This document shows positions 51,859 to 64,000 of a stretch of 64,000 nt of DNA, piece by piece. This DNA is from Paramecium octaurelia. Taxonomy: Eukaryota; Ciliophora; Oligohymenophorea; Peniculida; Parameciidae. Within the stretch, counting starts at the first letter, position 1; each line of letters opens with the position of its first letter. The position numbers and the translations under genes were made by a program. The notes under the pieces were generated by a model. The model had not been told where the DNA came from. It searched no databases and worked only from the letters and a program-made list of their open reading frames with translations. The DNA is taken from positions 248,001 to 312,000 of the forward strand of contig CAJJDP010000095.1 of assembly GCA_905182995.1 (NCBI GenBank). Reading direction: 5' to 3'.

Positions 51859-52983
51859 TCACATTAATTAATTAGGTAAATTTGAATAAACCATCATGTT
51901 TTCATTATTAAAATCAACGAATTGATTCTAAGATAAAAGAAATAATAATACATTTGAAAAATTGAAGTTTGGCAATTCAGGCATAAAATTAGGTTTTATT
52001 ACAGATTTTAATGGTTATTAGACCTTTTTAATACCAAAATTGAATGATTTCTTTCCTTTACTTAATCCGAACATTTTGTATTCATCATAAATTTTAATCA
52101 ATAGCTGTTCTACTAATTGACAGGCCTAAATTAATAATTAATATAAGTACTCTAAGAAAGAGATGATTATGTTTAGAGGACACACATAAATGTAAAGGTT
52201 CTTGAGATTCTCTTTTTTCAGGTCCTTCCTTATATCCTGATCCTCTTCCTCTTAATCTTAATTTAACCAAATCTTATTCTTTAGTATCACAATCAAAAAG
52301 GCATTAATCTATTATCTTTTTCATGTTACATCCTTTGGCACCTCATAATAAATTTAATTTAATACCAATGATCTTACGAGCTACTTGGAAATCTTTGTCA
52401 TTGTCAATTTGTACATCATATCTACAAGTAAACTTTTGTTGATTTGAATCTTGAATTTCCATAATTTCTAAAAGATCTTATTGACTAGTGAATTCTATTT
52501 TTATAGTGACATCTAATTCTTTGATTTAATGTTTGTTTAATAGTTTATAAACAATGAAAGCATCAAAAACTGAATTGAATTTAATTATTATTGCACCATT
52601 GACTTTTGTATAGACTTATTTGACCTCTCCAAAATTTTCACAAACCTAAGTTTTTAATATAAAATTCTCGTTACTTATTTAATATCATCTTAATCAAGTT
52701 CAATTTCATAATTATCCTCACTTGATAATTCAACAGTTAAATATTAATGTGGATATTGTCTGCTCTTTGTTTAGGATTATAAATATTTACTTTCTGTTTC
52801 AACATAGCACTTATTCTCTATTTCACCTTCTGATCATGAATAATTAGATTGATTTACTCTCTATTAGTAGGTGAAGCATTGACTAAACTGTCATCACTTT
52901 ATTCTAGCTATAAAGTAAATAAGAAATCATACAAGGAAATTGGTCATGTCCTCAATTTGCTATGAGATCTCTTGAAAGCTCAT
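51859..52983 (-). CDS. KH-domain RNA-binding protein, KHDC4/BLOM7-like (329 aa)
   Basis: An RRM-like stretch (VCENFGEVKQVYTKVNGAI) precedes a KH domain: ARKIIGAKGCNMKKI is the G-x-x-G loop region, followed by LRLRGRGSGYKEGPEKRE and EPLHLCVSSK, a block typical of KHDC4/SF1-type KH proteins. The last ~100 residues are low in complexity, with aromatic and Asn-rich sequence. Five introns: 52904..52932, 52830..52857, 52646..52674, 52342..52365 and 52126..52150; the first two splice the N-terminus and have alternative acceptors. A role in splicing or mRNA binding is inferred. Convergent with the GTPase-HSP20 gene, 45 bp apart. Confidence 0.8.
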
Positions 52984-53056
52984 TAATTATTCTGTTAAAA
53001 TAATATATTTTGTATTATTATTCATATGATATCTTCACTTTATAATTGTTTTTCAA

Positions 53057-53536
53057 ATGGGATCTTTGTGTATTTAGGAACAGAAAGACGTCTACAAATT
53101 CTCTGCTGATAAGAATATTAAGGTGTTTTTGCACCAGAACGAGGTCTATTAAGTAGTAAGCATCACTACCTTGCCCTCTCAGGAGTTCTCAAGCCTTATT
53201 TAAATGAGACTAACCAGTGTCTATCTGCACATGTATTCATCAATCCACCATGACTATCTCTATTCACATTTAGAATTAATACTATTTACAAAATATAATT
53301 ATCTCTCCCACTCCCATTGCTAATATAATGCAGAGTCTTATTGCTAGATTGAGGTCGATAAATTTTCGTTGATTTTTTAGGCTGAAAACTTCCAATAGGA
53401 GGTTGATGACATCTTTAAGCATGTAATGTCAACCCACCGTTATCGAATTAGACATATGTATCACGCCCTGATTTTCAATAAATCTTTAGTCTTACCTGTT
53501 CCATCAGAATAATAAAAATTGGCCTTAGCATATTGA
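53057..53536 (+). CDS. Unrecognised 159-residue protein (MGSLC start)
   Basis: One intron-free frame from ATG 53057 to TGA 53534-53536. It begins MGSLC, where Gly2 followed by Cys5 could be lipid-modified, though the site is not a perfect N-myristoylation motif. The centre is rich in His, Tyr and Leu (LTSVYLHMYSSIHHDYLY), and the end has RHMYHALIFNKSLVL. It looks globular and helical. I do not recognise the family; a loose resemblance to MOB-type helices was not convincing. Divergent from the KH gene with 73 bp between starts. Confidence 0.7.
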
Positions 53537-53602
53537 GCTTCCGTTTTGATGTTCCCAGACTTCATCAATTTAATCAAGTAAATTACTATTATAAAAAATA
53601 TA

Positions 53603-56600
53603 TCATTTAATTTCAATATTCTTGTCCTCCTTCTGCATATTTAATTATTCCTGCAATAACTAACATTCTTCGACTAAATGAAACTATAACATATATAGAT
53701 AAACTTACAATTTATTGCTGGCATTTCTTATGTACATCCTCATCCTAAATTTAACTAATATTATCAAAAAATGAGTCATCCCCATATAAGATTTCCTGTC
53801 TTAATGAAAAATTCAAAATATTTAAACTATGTTGCTCTGACTGATCTTAATCCAAATCATTAAAACTCATTCTCTGAGGCATCTTTTATTTCATCTCCTA
53901 TATTTATTAAACTAGCTTCTTGCATTCCATCTCGTAATACATAGCTTTTTACTAAAACATAAATGAATACAATTACTTCTGATTTATCAACAATCTATTA
54001 ATATTGTTATAAATTGAATTTTGTGTCATCAATGCATTTTTATTATTTTTCTGCTTACAATAACTTATTTTATATTTCCCCAATCTTCTTTCTATATTCA
54101 TTAACATTTTGCCTTTGTTGCTCAGTCAATAAGGATTTCATAGATTGCATAGTCAAATTAACTCTATTATGTAAGAATTCTTGCATAAGCCCATCTAATA
54201 ATTGCGAATAAGCCTCTATTGATTTTACATCCTATGCATTATTGGCTGATTTCTTCTATTCACTTTACTTCAGCTCCTTAATTTTCATGAGAATATCAAC
54301 TTCTCCTTCAAATTCATTTTATATTTTCTTATATTTGTCTCGAACATCAATTAATCCAACTATTTAATTACTAATCACTTATATCTGCTTTTCAACATCC
54401 TCTTCTTCATCGTCTGTCAATAATTCAGAATATAATTAAAATATCAATGTTGAATATTAAGATTACTTGTCTAATAATTCCTAAAATTCATTCTTTATCT
54501 AAGATAATGCATTTATAACATTCTCCTCACTTACCTCCTAAATAGATAACTCCTATTATAAGATCTAATTAATTTTGTTCCATTCCTAATTTTCAAAACG
54601 ATTCTTCTCCCCCATCTCAAAAATCTTTAATCTACATTCATTCTCCCTCTTTCTTACTTCTTCAATTAAATCAGTATTCTCCTCTTGTAATTCACTCAAT
54701 CTCATGACCAATTCCCTATTTTAATTTCCAAGTTCATTTATTTAACACTCCAAATCTTACTTCTGATTCTCTGATGTCAAATCACAATTTTATAATTCAA
54801 TATTTTTAATTTCTAATTCCTATTAAATCTTCTCAATATTTGTTCTCATTTAATGAATCTTCAAATTCAATTATGACTTTTCTTCCATAATCATAGTCAG
54901 TTCTTCGTTTAATTGCAACACTTATTACTAATATTATTCAATTAAAATCCCTTATTCTTAATTCTCTTTCTCTTTCAATAATAATTAATCATTTAACAAT
55001 TGATAAGTTGTTTATTGATTTTTTAGGGATTCAACCAAATTTAAATTCTTCTATTATAATTCCTCTGTTACTTTTTCCTTCTCCGCTTGCATTGATTGTA
55101 TCAATTATTTCAATTCAATTTATTCCTAACTTGATTAACTTAAATTATTTAGTTTTTCGTTAAATTCTTACTCCAATTTCTCATTTAACTTTTTTTGGTA
55201 ACTTATTACTTAAATTTGATTTTAAATTTCTTAATCTCGATCTTTTAATAGTTTAAACATATTATCTATTTCTACTTATTTCAGTTTATTTTCATCATTT
55301 ATCTTGTTAAATTCTTCCTGTTCCTTATCCACTTAATTATAAAGGTCTTTTATTGAATCTTCTTTTTTTAGTATATCCTCTTGCAAAATTTCTATTTATT
55401 AAAATTGTTCTGCATTTTTATTTTATAATTCTAAGAACTAATTTTTGATTCTACTAAATTCGTTATAATTGTTTTCCAACTCTTATTATTACTTTTTAAC
55501 TAAATCTTATTATTGCAAAACCATCTCATTTAACTATAAATTCATTTAGCTTTCAAGGTCTTTCACTTACATCTTTAGTTGAGTTATTAATTAATCTTAT
55601 TCATCAATCTTCTAATTTAAGCTACTTATTTTTTTTGAATTTAATTCTGATTATCCTAATATTTATTATTATAAATCTTAATTTTAAACTTTATAGAGAC
55701 TCATTTCTTTGGAAATCAACATCAATTTTCCATTCAATTCTTCATTATCTACAAGCTTTTCATTCAATAATTTATCAATTTGATCAACTTCATTTTATTT
55801 CTATCTTAATTACTCTTTTAATTGTAATACTTCTTGATCTTTTATTTATTCAGCATTAACCAATTTAAGTTAATCTTATTCTATTTAATTTCTCTTATCA
55901 TTTATTTATTTGAATTGATCATTTAATTTACCAATTTCAGCTTTATAATTAATTTCAATTGTTCTGATTCTTTCATCCTTCAATTATAGTTATTCTTTCC
56001 ATTTCTGTTATTCATTTTAAGATTCCTATTATAAAGTCTCTAACTACTGAATTAATTATCTATATAATTGTTGATTGGATTATGACTATGAGTAAATATC
56101 TTTATTTTTTTATTCTAATAAAGCTATTTTGTTTTCGGAAGCTGAGATTTGCTCAAGTAAACTCTACTTCTCTTCATCTTTCTTCTAAATTTATTATTAC
56201 ATTTATTAATTAATTTGATTCAACAAATTCTCTTTTTATTATAGTTCTAAATCAAAGTTGTCTTTATTATTTTTGATCTAAATTTAATGCTATTCAATAG
56301 TATTTTCATATTATTCTTTTTATTATTAAAGTTAGTTTTACAATGCTTGCATTTATTACATTATTTCTAGAATTTTAGATTCATATTCCAAATTGTTCTA
56401 TTCTTAAACTTATTATAATTCATTTTTCAATTTTTATAATAATATTCCATGCTATTTCTATTCATTTAATACCTAAGATTGCAAATTTTCTATAGTTTAT
56501 TAATTTTACTCAATAATATTATTAAGTTGGGTTGATTCCTATTTCAATTATTCAAGTTGATTCTAAGTCATACTTAAATTTTGATATAATTATTCTGTTG

Positions 56601-59411
56601 ACATATTCTTTTCCATTAACTTTTTATCAAAAGCTTCAATATTAGATTTTAATTAGTTTATGAGAGTTGTCTGATCTTATATTGTTTTATTCAATTCTGA
56701 TTGGTTTTATTTATTAATATTGTCTTATTGTTCTACGTATTTTTTATATTTTGAACATTCTTGTTATGCATCATGATATAATAATTATTAATTTTAGATT
56801 AATTCCTATTGATCAAGTACAACTTACTTTGTCTAATTCAATTCTAATGCTTATAATTCATACTAATCTTTAATTGATTATATTGATTCACTATTATTTT
56901 ATAATAATGTCTCATTCTCTAAATTTGCTTTCTATAATTATGTTTATGATTCATTTAATAGTTTTTTTTATTCACTGATAATCAATTAATTTTATTCATT
57001 TAGTCTTTCAAAAGATTATAGTTTCTATTATAATATTTCTTATTATTATTTTTGTTAATCTTGCAAAATCTTAACTTATTTTTAATGATCATTAGTTTAT
57101 TTAAGTAATTCTTTTTTGAGTTTGGAAATACTTTCCTCTTAGTTTCTTCTTTCATTTTCAGTTTATTAATATTTCTCAGATATATCTTTAATTTCATTTA
57201 GTTAATTTTCAGATAATTTAATGAATTCGTTTATCTTTTGTTCATACTATTCCTAATTCTTCGAGAACTCTTTTTTCATCAATTTAATTGTATCTTAATC
57301 TTATTACTATTGAGAATAAAATTCAATGTTTTATGATTAAATAGCTTTGTATTCTTCCTCCAATGCACTATGTTCGATTTCTTTATTTGAAATGATTTCT
57401 TACAATTTCTTAATCTTCTCTTAAAATAAAATGTTATCTTTGTTAATTTTATCCTTTAGTATCTATTCAGCTTCTGTTAATAAGGAGATCTAATTATCTG
57501 ATTACTCAATTTGGCTGTGAAGATCAATAATTAATTAATGCAGTCTTGTAATTTCTGATTTATTCTATTCGATTATTGTGAGTTGACTCTCTTCTTATTA
57601 AGATGATTTCAATTAGTTTTATAAAATGACTTAATTTAATCTTTCGATTTCCTTTTTCAGTTAACTAATTTATGTTTGTTATTCATTGTATGTCAATTTG
57701 AGTTCTTATGATTTAGTAATGTCTTCTTTTAGTTTTTTAGTTTATTCATTTAGATTTAGAATTTCTTATTGTTTATTTTATAATGCAGATACACTGATTT
57801 AGGTTTATCTGTTGAATTCTGTCTATAAACTTTCATTTTTAAGCAACAATTCCTTATTAGTGTTAGAAAGTTGATCATGAAGTTCTTTATAATTTTTAAG
57901 TTACAATTCATAATTTGTAAATTCTAACTTGTATTTACTTTATATTTCTTCTATCTATTATTTGGCTTTAATGTGAGTGTTATTTAATTCTTTATTAATT
58001 ATTAATATTTCCTCAGATTAGTTGAATAATTTATCGTTTATAGCATCAAGTAATCCCTTGAAATCATTTTATTTATGGACTATCTTATTATTTTGGATGA
58101 TCTCTTTCAATCTCATTACAAGAGTCTCCTAAAATTATTAAAACTCATATTATTCAGATTCTCTTTAATTTATGATTTCCTAGATTTCACCCAATTATTT
58201 CAACCATTTTGCTATGCTATCACCAATAACTCCTTAAAATTAATAAGCGTCTTGGAATTTTAATGCTGAATGATGGCCAATCTTATTTAAATATTAATAA
58301 TAAGATTTAATATTAGTTTCTAATTCAGATATAGCTTATCGAAGAGTAGAAATCTATTTTTAACAAGTTAAATCAATTTCTAAAAACTTCTTCCATAGAT
58401 CTTGATTATTCTCACAGATTTGAGCAGAATATTTGAGAATCTCTTCCTTCTATTCGCACATATGCTTAAAGGATTCTTTGTAATAGAGATGAGTAGTTAC
58501 TTAATGAATTTTGGATGAGAGTGTTCTTCTCATTTTCGATGTCACCATTCAAACTATTGTTTTTCGATAGATTTTCAATAGCCTCATAATTCTTCGAATC
58601 TAGATCCTTAATTAAAGATAATAACAAGGGTTCATAGGTTTCTGGGAAATTTTCTTTGTTTTTTGGATATGCACCATTTAATATTTCATTCAATTCATTC
58701 TTTTTTGAGAAAGATGTTTTGGCACTTTTCTTACCTGATTTATACAATTCCAACTCCTTCTCACTCTTGTCTAATAACTAATACAATTTCTTGATGCACA
58801 CTTTTCTACTCTAAAATAATATTAATGTAATTTAATTACTTCTGCCTTCTTTTCCGCCTTCTACAATTGCATCTTTAATTATGCCAGATTGGAAAGAGAT
58901 TGTGAATTAATGTTATCACTAACTCTTTTTCTTAAGGTGTCATTCTCTTATTTAATCTTTTCTAATTGCACAGCTAATGAATCAGCAGATTCTAAGACAT
59001 CCTACTAATTGATGAAATAATTACCAATCTCATTTCCACTTATGTTCTAATTTACATATAGGTTCGAATGATCTTATCATCAGTATTATTTTCAATTGCA
59101 TTATTTGCTGCTCTAATTAAATTAAAAATTAAGCCAGGTTCTCTGGGAGATTATAATTTTAACTAAGGGGAAAGAGGTAGCTTTTTTTAACTTCCTGGTG
59201 ATGATATACTCATCAAATCTACTTTCTTTTATTCGCATTATTTAAATTTATATTTTTCTCTACTTTGACTCTATTATCTAGGTCTTTGTCCAATTTATAG
59301 AGATGACCTTGCAGTTAATTCATAAACTGAAAGAAGAAGATCTGCATTATTTTAATTGTTATTTCGCCTAATTTATTCAGTGGTTTACCTTTACTCAAGA
59401 GTTCGTTGCAT
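53603..59411 (-). CDS. Giant coiled-coil protein (1893 aa)
   Basis: The frame runs from ATG 59411 to TGA 53605-53603 with five introns: 59002..59024, 58811..58839, 58476..58500, 53952..53976 and 53684..53708. A basic Ser/Pro head (e.g. MSISSPGSQKKLPLSPQ, internal) leads into about 1500 residues of almost uninterrupted coiled coil made of Gln, Glu, Lys, Leu and Asn heptads, ending NMQKEDKNIEIK. A second in-frame ATG at 59213 is possible, but the 66 residues before it also read as coding. Similar long coils occur in basal-body, kinetodesmal and Golgi tethering proteins; nothing here chooses among them. An extraordinary density of TAA codons reflects Gln-rich heptads. Confidence 0.88.
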
Positions 59412-59506
59412 TTTATGTTTTGAATTCAAAAATATTAATTATACACAATACTTGTTAAAATAAAAATTAACTATATTTGTTTGAATATTCAATGAAAATG
59501 TAAAAG

Positions 59507-62500
59507 TCATCTGATGAACTATTAGAAATACTTCTATTTCTCCTATCCCTATAATTCAGCCATGAATTCATCGAACTGTTCTACTTTCTATAATAAAGTC
59601 TCTTCATCTATTTCACTCTCTTATGATTTCTTATACATCTCCTAAATCTCCTAAGCTAAAGTGCAATTCTTAATGAATTTCTCTAGTTTCTCTTGATATT
59701 TATTCCTATAAAAGGCATCCTTATTCTTATTATTAGCTTTCAAAGATATAGCAATAAACTTCAAAACCGTCTCTTTACAGGATAAAGTAGGATATTTGGG
59801 TTTCTAATATCCTAATTGAGCCAAAACTCTAATAATAATATTCTTTAGATGTAATTCCAAATAAGATGTGCAGTCACCTCTTTTTGCTACCTTCTTTGCA
59901 ATATTCTACAAATTATGTCTATATTTAGTATACCTTGACAGCTTATAATTCTCCCAATTACATTTTATCAGGTAATCTGGCATGCTTGTATCTCTAAGGA
60001 TTCATTTCAAATAATTGCATGTTATGTGCATTAGCAAATATCAATTGTTAACTTTTATGGACAATCACTAAGTTACTTAGCCCCTTTACTAAATTGTTAT
60101 TAATCAACTCAACTGGACAATGACCTAAATATATTAATAATTAGATTATACCCTTATATTCTGGATATGGATCGAATTTATCTCCAACAGTTAGCTGTCT
60201 TGGTATCTTATATTTTTCAATTGAATTATTGCAATAATGCGTGGGATTCTTGATAAAATCTTATTCAGTATCTTCACTTGATAAATAGAATAATTAATCA
60301 TCGTAAAACAATAGGTATGGACTTCTTAACTAACTGGCCATATAATTCTTTTTAGCTTTAATTAAGACAGGACAATAATTGTATAATGGACTTAATTTTT
60401 GAATGATTTATTCTTCAGTTAAAGTCAATGAACTAACTCTTACTGGTTCCTATGTAATTAGTGCTCTGGCCACTTAAGCTCGAGAGTATAAACTTGCTTA
60501 GATGCACTTAGTACATAATGAGATCATTCCCCAACTAGAAACTTATCCAACTTACAAATATCTCACATTATTGAAATGTGTTTAATAATAAGCTGCTAAT
60601 AATGAAGTTTGATTAGCTTATAATCTTTAATGAACAACATGATCAATACCACCAAATTTTGGATTTAATTTACGTATTACATATTCATCATCCTTATCAC
60701 AAACAAATACTACTGTTGGAATGATACCTACCTTTGATAATGCTAAAGCCTCATCAATGGTTCTTGGATATCCATCTAAAATGTATCCTTAATTGTAAAT
60801 ATCAGCCAATTAAATTCTCTTTTGGATAATTTAGATGATGGATTAAGTATCAACTTCCTTGCCTTCTTTCAATTAATTTTTGATGTTTACAGCCAATAAA
60901 TCAGTTTAATTAGTTACAAATTCAGCCAATAAATGAGATACTTTGACTCTGGCTAATTTAAGTTTTTCACTTAACAATCTAACAATTTCTGTTTTTCCTG
61001 ACTTAACTTTACCTAAAATGAATATAGTTGGTTTGATTTAAACATCAGTAGGAACTGTAGGCTTATAAAAGTATTTATAAGGTCTTTAACATACTTATTC
61101 TCTTTATTCCTCATTATCAAGATAGTAAATTCTATTTCTATATAAAACAGGATAATCTCTACAATGAGGAACATTTTATAAGGTAATAGCATTCCTATTT
61201 CCATATTTAGATTATTTATGAGTGTACAATTTTTCATAGATATCTAATTTATTTAATTTAAAGTTGGTTGGATCTGGATATAAATTTAATTTTTAACATT
61301 ATTCTTTTTCTAACATATTTTCTCTATATTCTCTGTCCATAACATTTTCTAATTAAGATGTAATTCTTTCTGTGACATTTTCAATAGTTGTATCAGTACT
61401 GAGGACTACTGCATTGATTTTTAATTCTTCAAATTATCTTTACAATTCTTCAATTTTAGCCATGTCTGCTTCGTGTTATTATAATAATTTGTCTTTCTAT
61501 TCTTTTAACATTTCATCTAACTTAGGTGCTTCTGGATCTTCTTCTTCACCCTGAGGGGCTTCCAAAGATGGCAACTCTTCAGCTCCTTCTTCAATAGCCT
61601 TGTTTCTGGCCTCCACTCTTTCTTAATACCTTTTCTACCTCAACTCTTCCATTTTCATCTAGTATTCATCCTCAATAACCTTGGAATTGAAATTTCGTTT
61701 AATGAAGTTTTCTGGTTCTATTTTTAATAAGATAACATATTCAGGTAATTTTTTAGCTTCAACCAATAAATCAACAATTGGAGTTGAAACAATCTCTTCT
61801 GAAACATCAAAGAAATTAGCATTAATAATAACACCTGCGCAATCTAAGATTTTATTTAATACTTCGATTTCATGAGTTTTACGATCGAAATCAGCAGGAT
61901 CTTCAGTGATTTCAGCATCTGGAATTTCTTTTCCATCAGCATCTAATTCCTTTGGTTTAAATCCTTTCAAGTAATATCTATTTAATTATCTATTCTTTTT
62001 ATTAATTTCTAAATTTTAAATTAAATTAGCTTTCAAATCTAAAACTGGTAACTTATATAATCTATTCAATATTTTCAATTGAGTACGCAATCCACTTCCT
62101 CTTACACCAATAAACATAATTCTTGGTTGTGGTATAGTAATTTATGATGGAACATACAATTAGACATTATCTTTGAATATTTATTATTCTTTCTCTCCAT
62201 AAAATCTATACACTCTCCCTCTAACTAAAGCAATAAATTCTTCCTTTCCTGGTACTAACCAATTCGTTTTCTTTAATGTAACAGGGCAATAATTTGCATA
62301 ATCACCATAAGGAATAGGTTCTTCCCCCTCTTACACGTCTGCTGGTGCTCTTACTAAGCCTTCATCATCAGCTCTAATATAAAATGGATCCAAAGCTAAA
62401 CGTACTCTCGACCAGACTTCCTCTTTTGTTCCATCAATAGGAATTTCTTTTACATTCTCTTCTTAATAGGCTTCTTTTAACAAAGCAGACAAGGCATTGA

Positions 62501-64000
62501 CTTAAGTTAATTCTTATTCAATTAAAAGGTCAGGATTTCGTTATAATAATAGTTATCCTGCTTCTTCTGATCTATCTTAAAGCATTAGAATCTTATCTAT
62601 TTTAATTCCCCATAGATTCAATTAGTCGATTTATTCTTATGTTTATGGATATCCGATGATAACAATCCCTTTTGGTTTTGATGTTTCAGGGACTTTTAAT
62701 TCATTATCCAATAATGGTATGATCTCTTTAGTTGGTACATCTTCAGGAGGTGGAGTCACTGGTTTAACATTCTCTTCCACAACTTCGACTACTTCTTCCT
62801 TCTTCTTCTTTGCTTATTACTTTTTAGCTTCCTTCTTTTTCTTCTCCTCATCCTCTTCAGGTGGTTGTTCTTCCTCTTCCTTCTTTGGTTCTCCCCATCC
62901 TGGAGGTTTTCTTTGTAATGGTATATTTAAATAATTTAACACCATTGGTAATACATCTTTAATAGCATTTCCTTTATAGAATTCCTTCCATTCAGCTTCT
63001 GTTAAATGAATATCATTAACTCTTGGATCGAATGTAGATGCTAAATGTTTGGTTCTTTCTTGTTAGGCCTAAACCTTCTTTCTCACAATATCTTCTACAT
63101 CTACTAATGTCCATCCATAATACTCAGCTAATTAACTGGCAACTGTATTCTTGCCTGAACACTTTGGACCTTATACTGATACAATGTATGTTTTAGGTAA
63201 TTATGGAGGTTTACATAGATATTTTCTAGGATAATTGATAAATCTATTTTAATTTTCTTCATTATCAAACAAAAACACTCTGCCAGCATATTCACAAGCG
63301 AATTCTGCCTTACCTGGAATAATCTTGTCTTTTAACACTAATTCTACTGCATCAACCTATTACCATTATGACCACATTCTGTAAACCTTTTCATCAGTTA
63401 AATTCAATCCTAACAAATCCTTTTCAGAACCACCCTCTAGTTTAACAGCGAGAGGTCTTAAGGGTTACCCTTTTAGGATTTAAGCAGATACTCGATCAAC
63501 TAATTATTAAGTTGTCAAACCAGCAGATTGGAGTGTAATAATATTTTGATCTGGTAAATGATCGTATAATGATAATAATTTCTATTATGATTTTTAAAAT
63601 CTTTGAAGTGATTCTACCAAGAATTCTTAATCTAAAGGTCTATAAAATAGATCCTTTTCAGGTATAATAGGTGGTTTTTCTTCATCATCTGGATTGTCTC
63701 CTTAATCCTCTTCTTCATCTGGGTCATTTGGATCTTTGTATTTTATTTTAGGCCTCTTCTATTCCTCTCTGTCAAATTAAGAAGTTGCAACTAAGTCATC
63801 TTGTTTTTCCATTATTCTGGCTGCAAAATGCAACACATCTTCATCTGATTATTCTAAATTAACGACATGTGTGAAATATCTACACCCTATTTTTGGTAGT
63901 ATTATTTTGTTTGATAGTATTGAATTCACCCAAAATTGATTCTCCAAAGGTAGATCTAATATATAACCTTTATTTTTAGGTAAATCCTATTGTAGTTCAA
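59507..64000 (-). CDS. Multidomain adenylate kinase, AK9-like (N-terminus cut by window edge)
   Basis: At least 1478 residues, open to the right edge. Several nucleoside-monophosphate-kinase modules follow one another. The edge-most contributes only GYILDLPLE (lid/core). The next has P-loop QGPKCSGKNT. A third has GVRGSGLRT, where the P-loop Lys is lost. A fourth has GKVKSGKTE, with GYILDGYPRT and VVFVCDKDD. A long Glu/Lys-rich, Pro-rich linker separates modules two and three. This arrangement resembles AK9-type, cilium-associated adenylate kinases that balance AMP/ADP/ATP. Introns: 60125..60151 (27 nt, stopless) and 59906..59933. The C-terminus is helical and charged. Confidence 0.9.

Noticed and set aside
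53057..53536. MOB kinase activator
   Set aside because: Only a vague resemblance in one helix; the MOB zinc ligands and core motifs are absent.

Overview
The window reads as macronuclear DNA of a Paramecium-type ciliate. Long reading frames appear only when TAA and TAG are read as glutamine and TGA is the sole stop. Almost every gene is cut by tiny introns (mostly 20-31 nt, GTA...TAG) whose removal restores frame, genes sit tens of bases apart, and the DNA is very AT-rich. Under the standard code most of these proteins break into short fragments. All calls below use the ciliate code; exon joins were worked out by hand from frame, GT/AG ends and length, and each listed intron set gives a coding length divisible by three.

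Layout. 1-5.5 kb: a secreted Cys-rich protein that runs off the left edge and three unrecognised proteins. 5.5-12.1 kb: a ~1.2 kb gap, then a cyclic-nucleotide-dependent protein kinase (PKG-like) followed in tandem by a cyclic nucleotide phosphodiesterase. 12.4-15.8 kb: a SHIPPO/ODF3-type repeat protein divergent from a Deltex-type ubiquitin ligase. 16.4-22.7 kb: a decayed membrane-protein region, a coiled-coil protein, a VPS9-domain protein, a small ORF and a copine. 22.8-31.9 kb: an MFS transporter, a PDK1-like kinase with a C-terminal PH-like region, an ATG-less relic, a centrin-like EF-hand protein, a B-box/PHR-like protein, an unknown, a type I membrane protein and an omega-like GST. 32.2-41.7 kb: a coiled-coil protein, a SLY1-like Sec1/Munc18 protein, acetyl-CoA acetyltransferase, an FAD monooxygenase, a PHF5A (SF3b14b) relic and a zinc-finger/coiled-coil/WD protein.

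41.7-51.8 kb: a 2562-residue Piezo channel, then a fusion of coiled coil, GTPase and HSP20 domains. 51.9-64 kb: a KH-domain protein, a small unknown, a 1893-residue coiled-coil protein and a multidomain adenylate kinase (AK9-like) cut by the right edge.

Themes: signalling by nucleotides and lipids (PKG, PDE, PDK1, copine, EF-hand), membrane traffic (VPS9, SLY1), cilium/cytoskeleton candidates (SHIPPO repeats, centrin-like, AK9-like, long coiled coils) and mechanosensation (Piezo). Apart from the PKG-PDE pair the neighbours do not form an obvious pathway. The most notable items are the GTPase-HSP20 fusion, the PHF5A pseudogene with an internal deletion, the kinase-phosphodiesterase pair, the full-length Piezo, and the frame-broken region at 16.4-18 kb. 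No tRNA, rRNA, CRISPR array or transposon was recognised.
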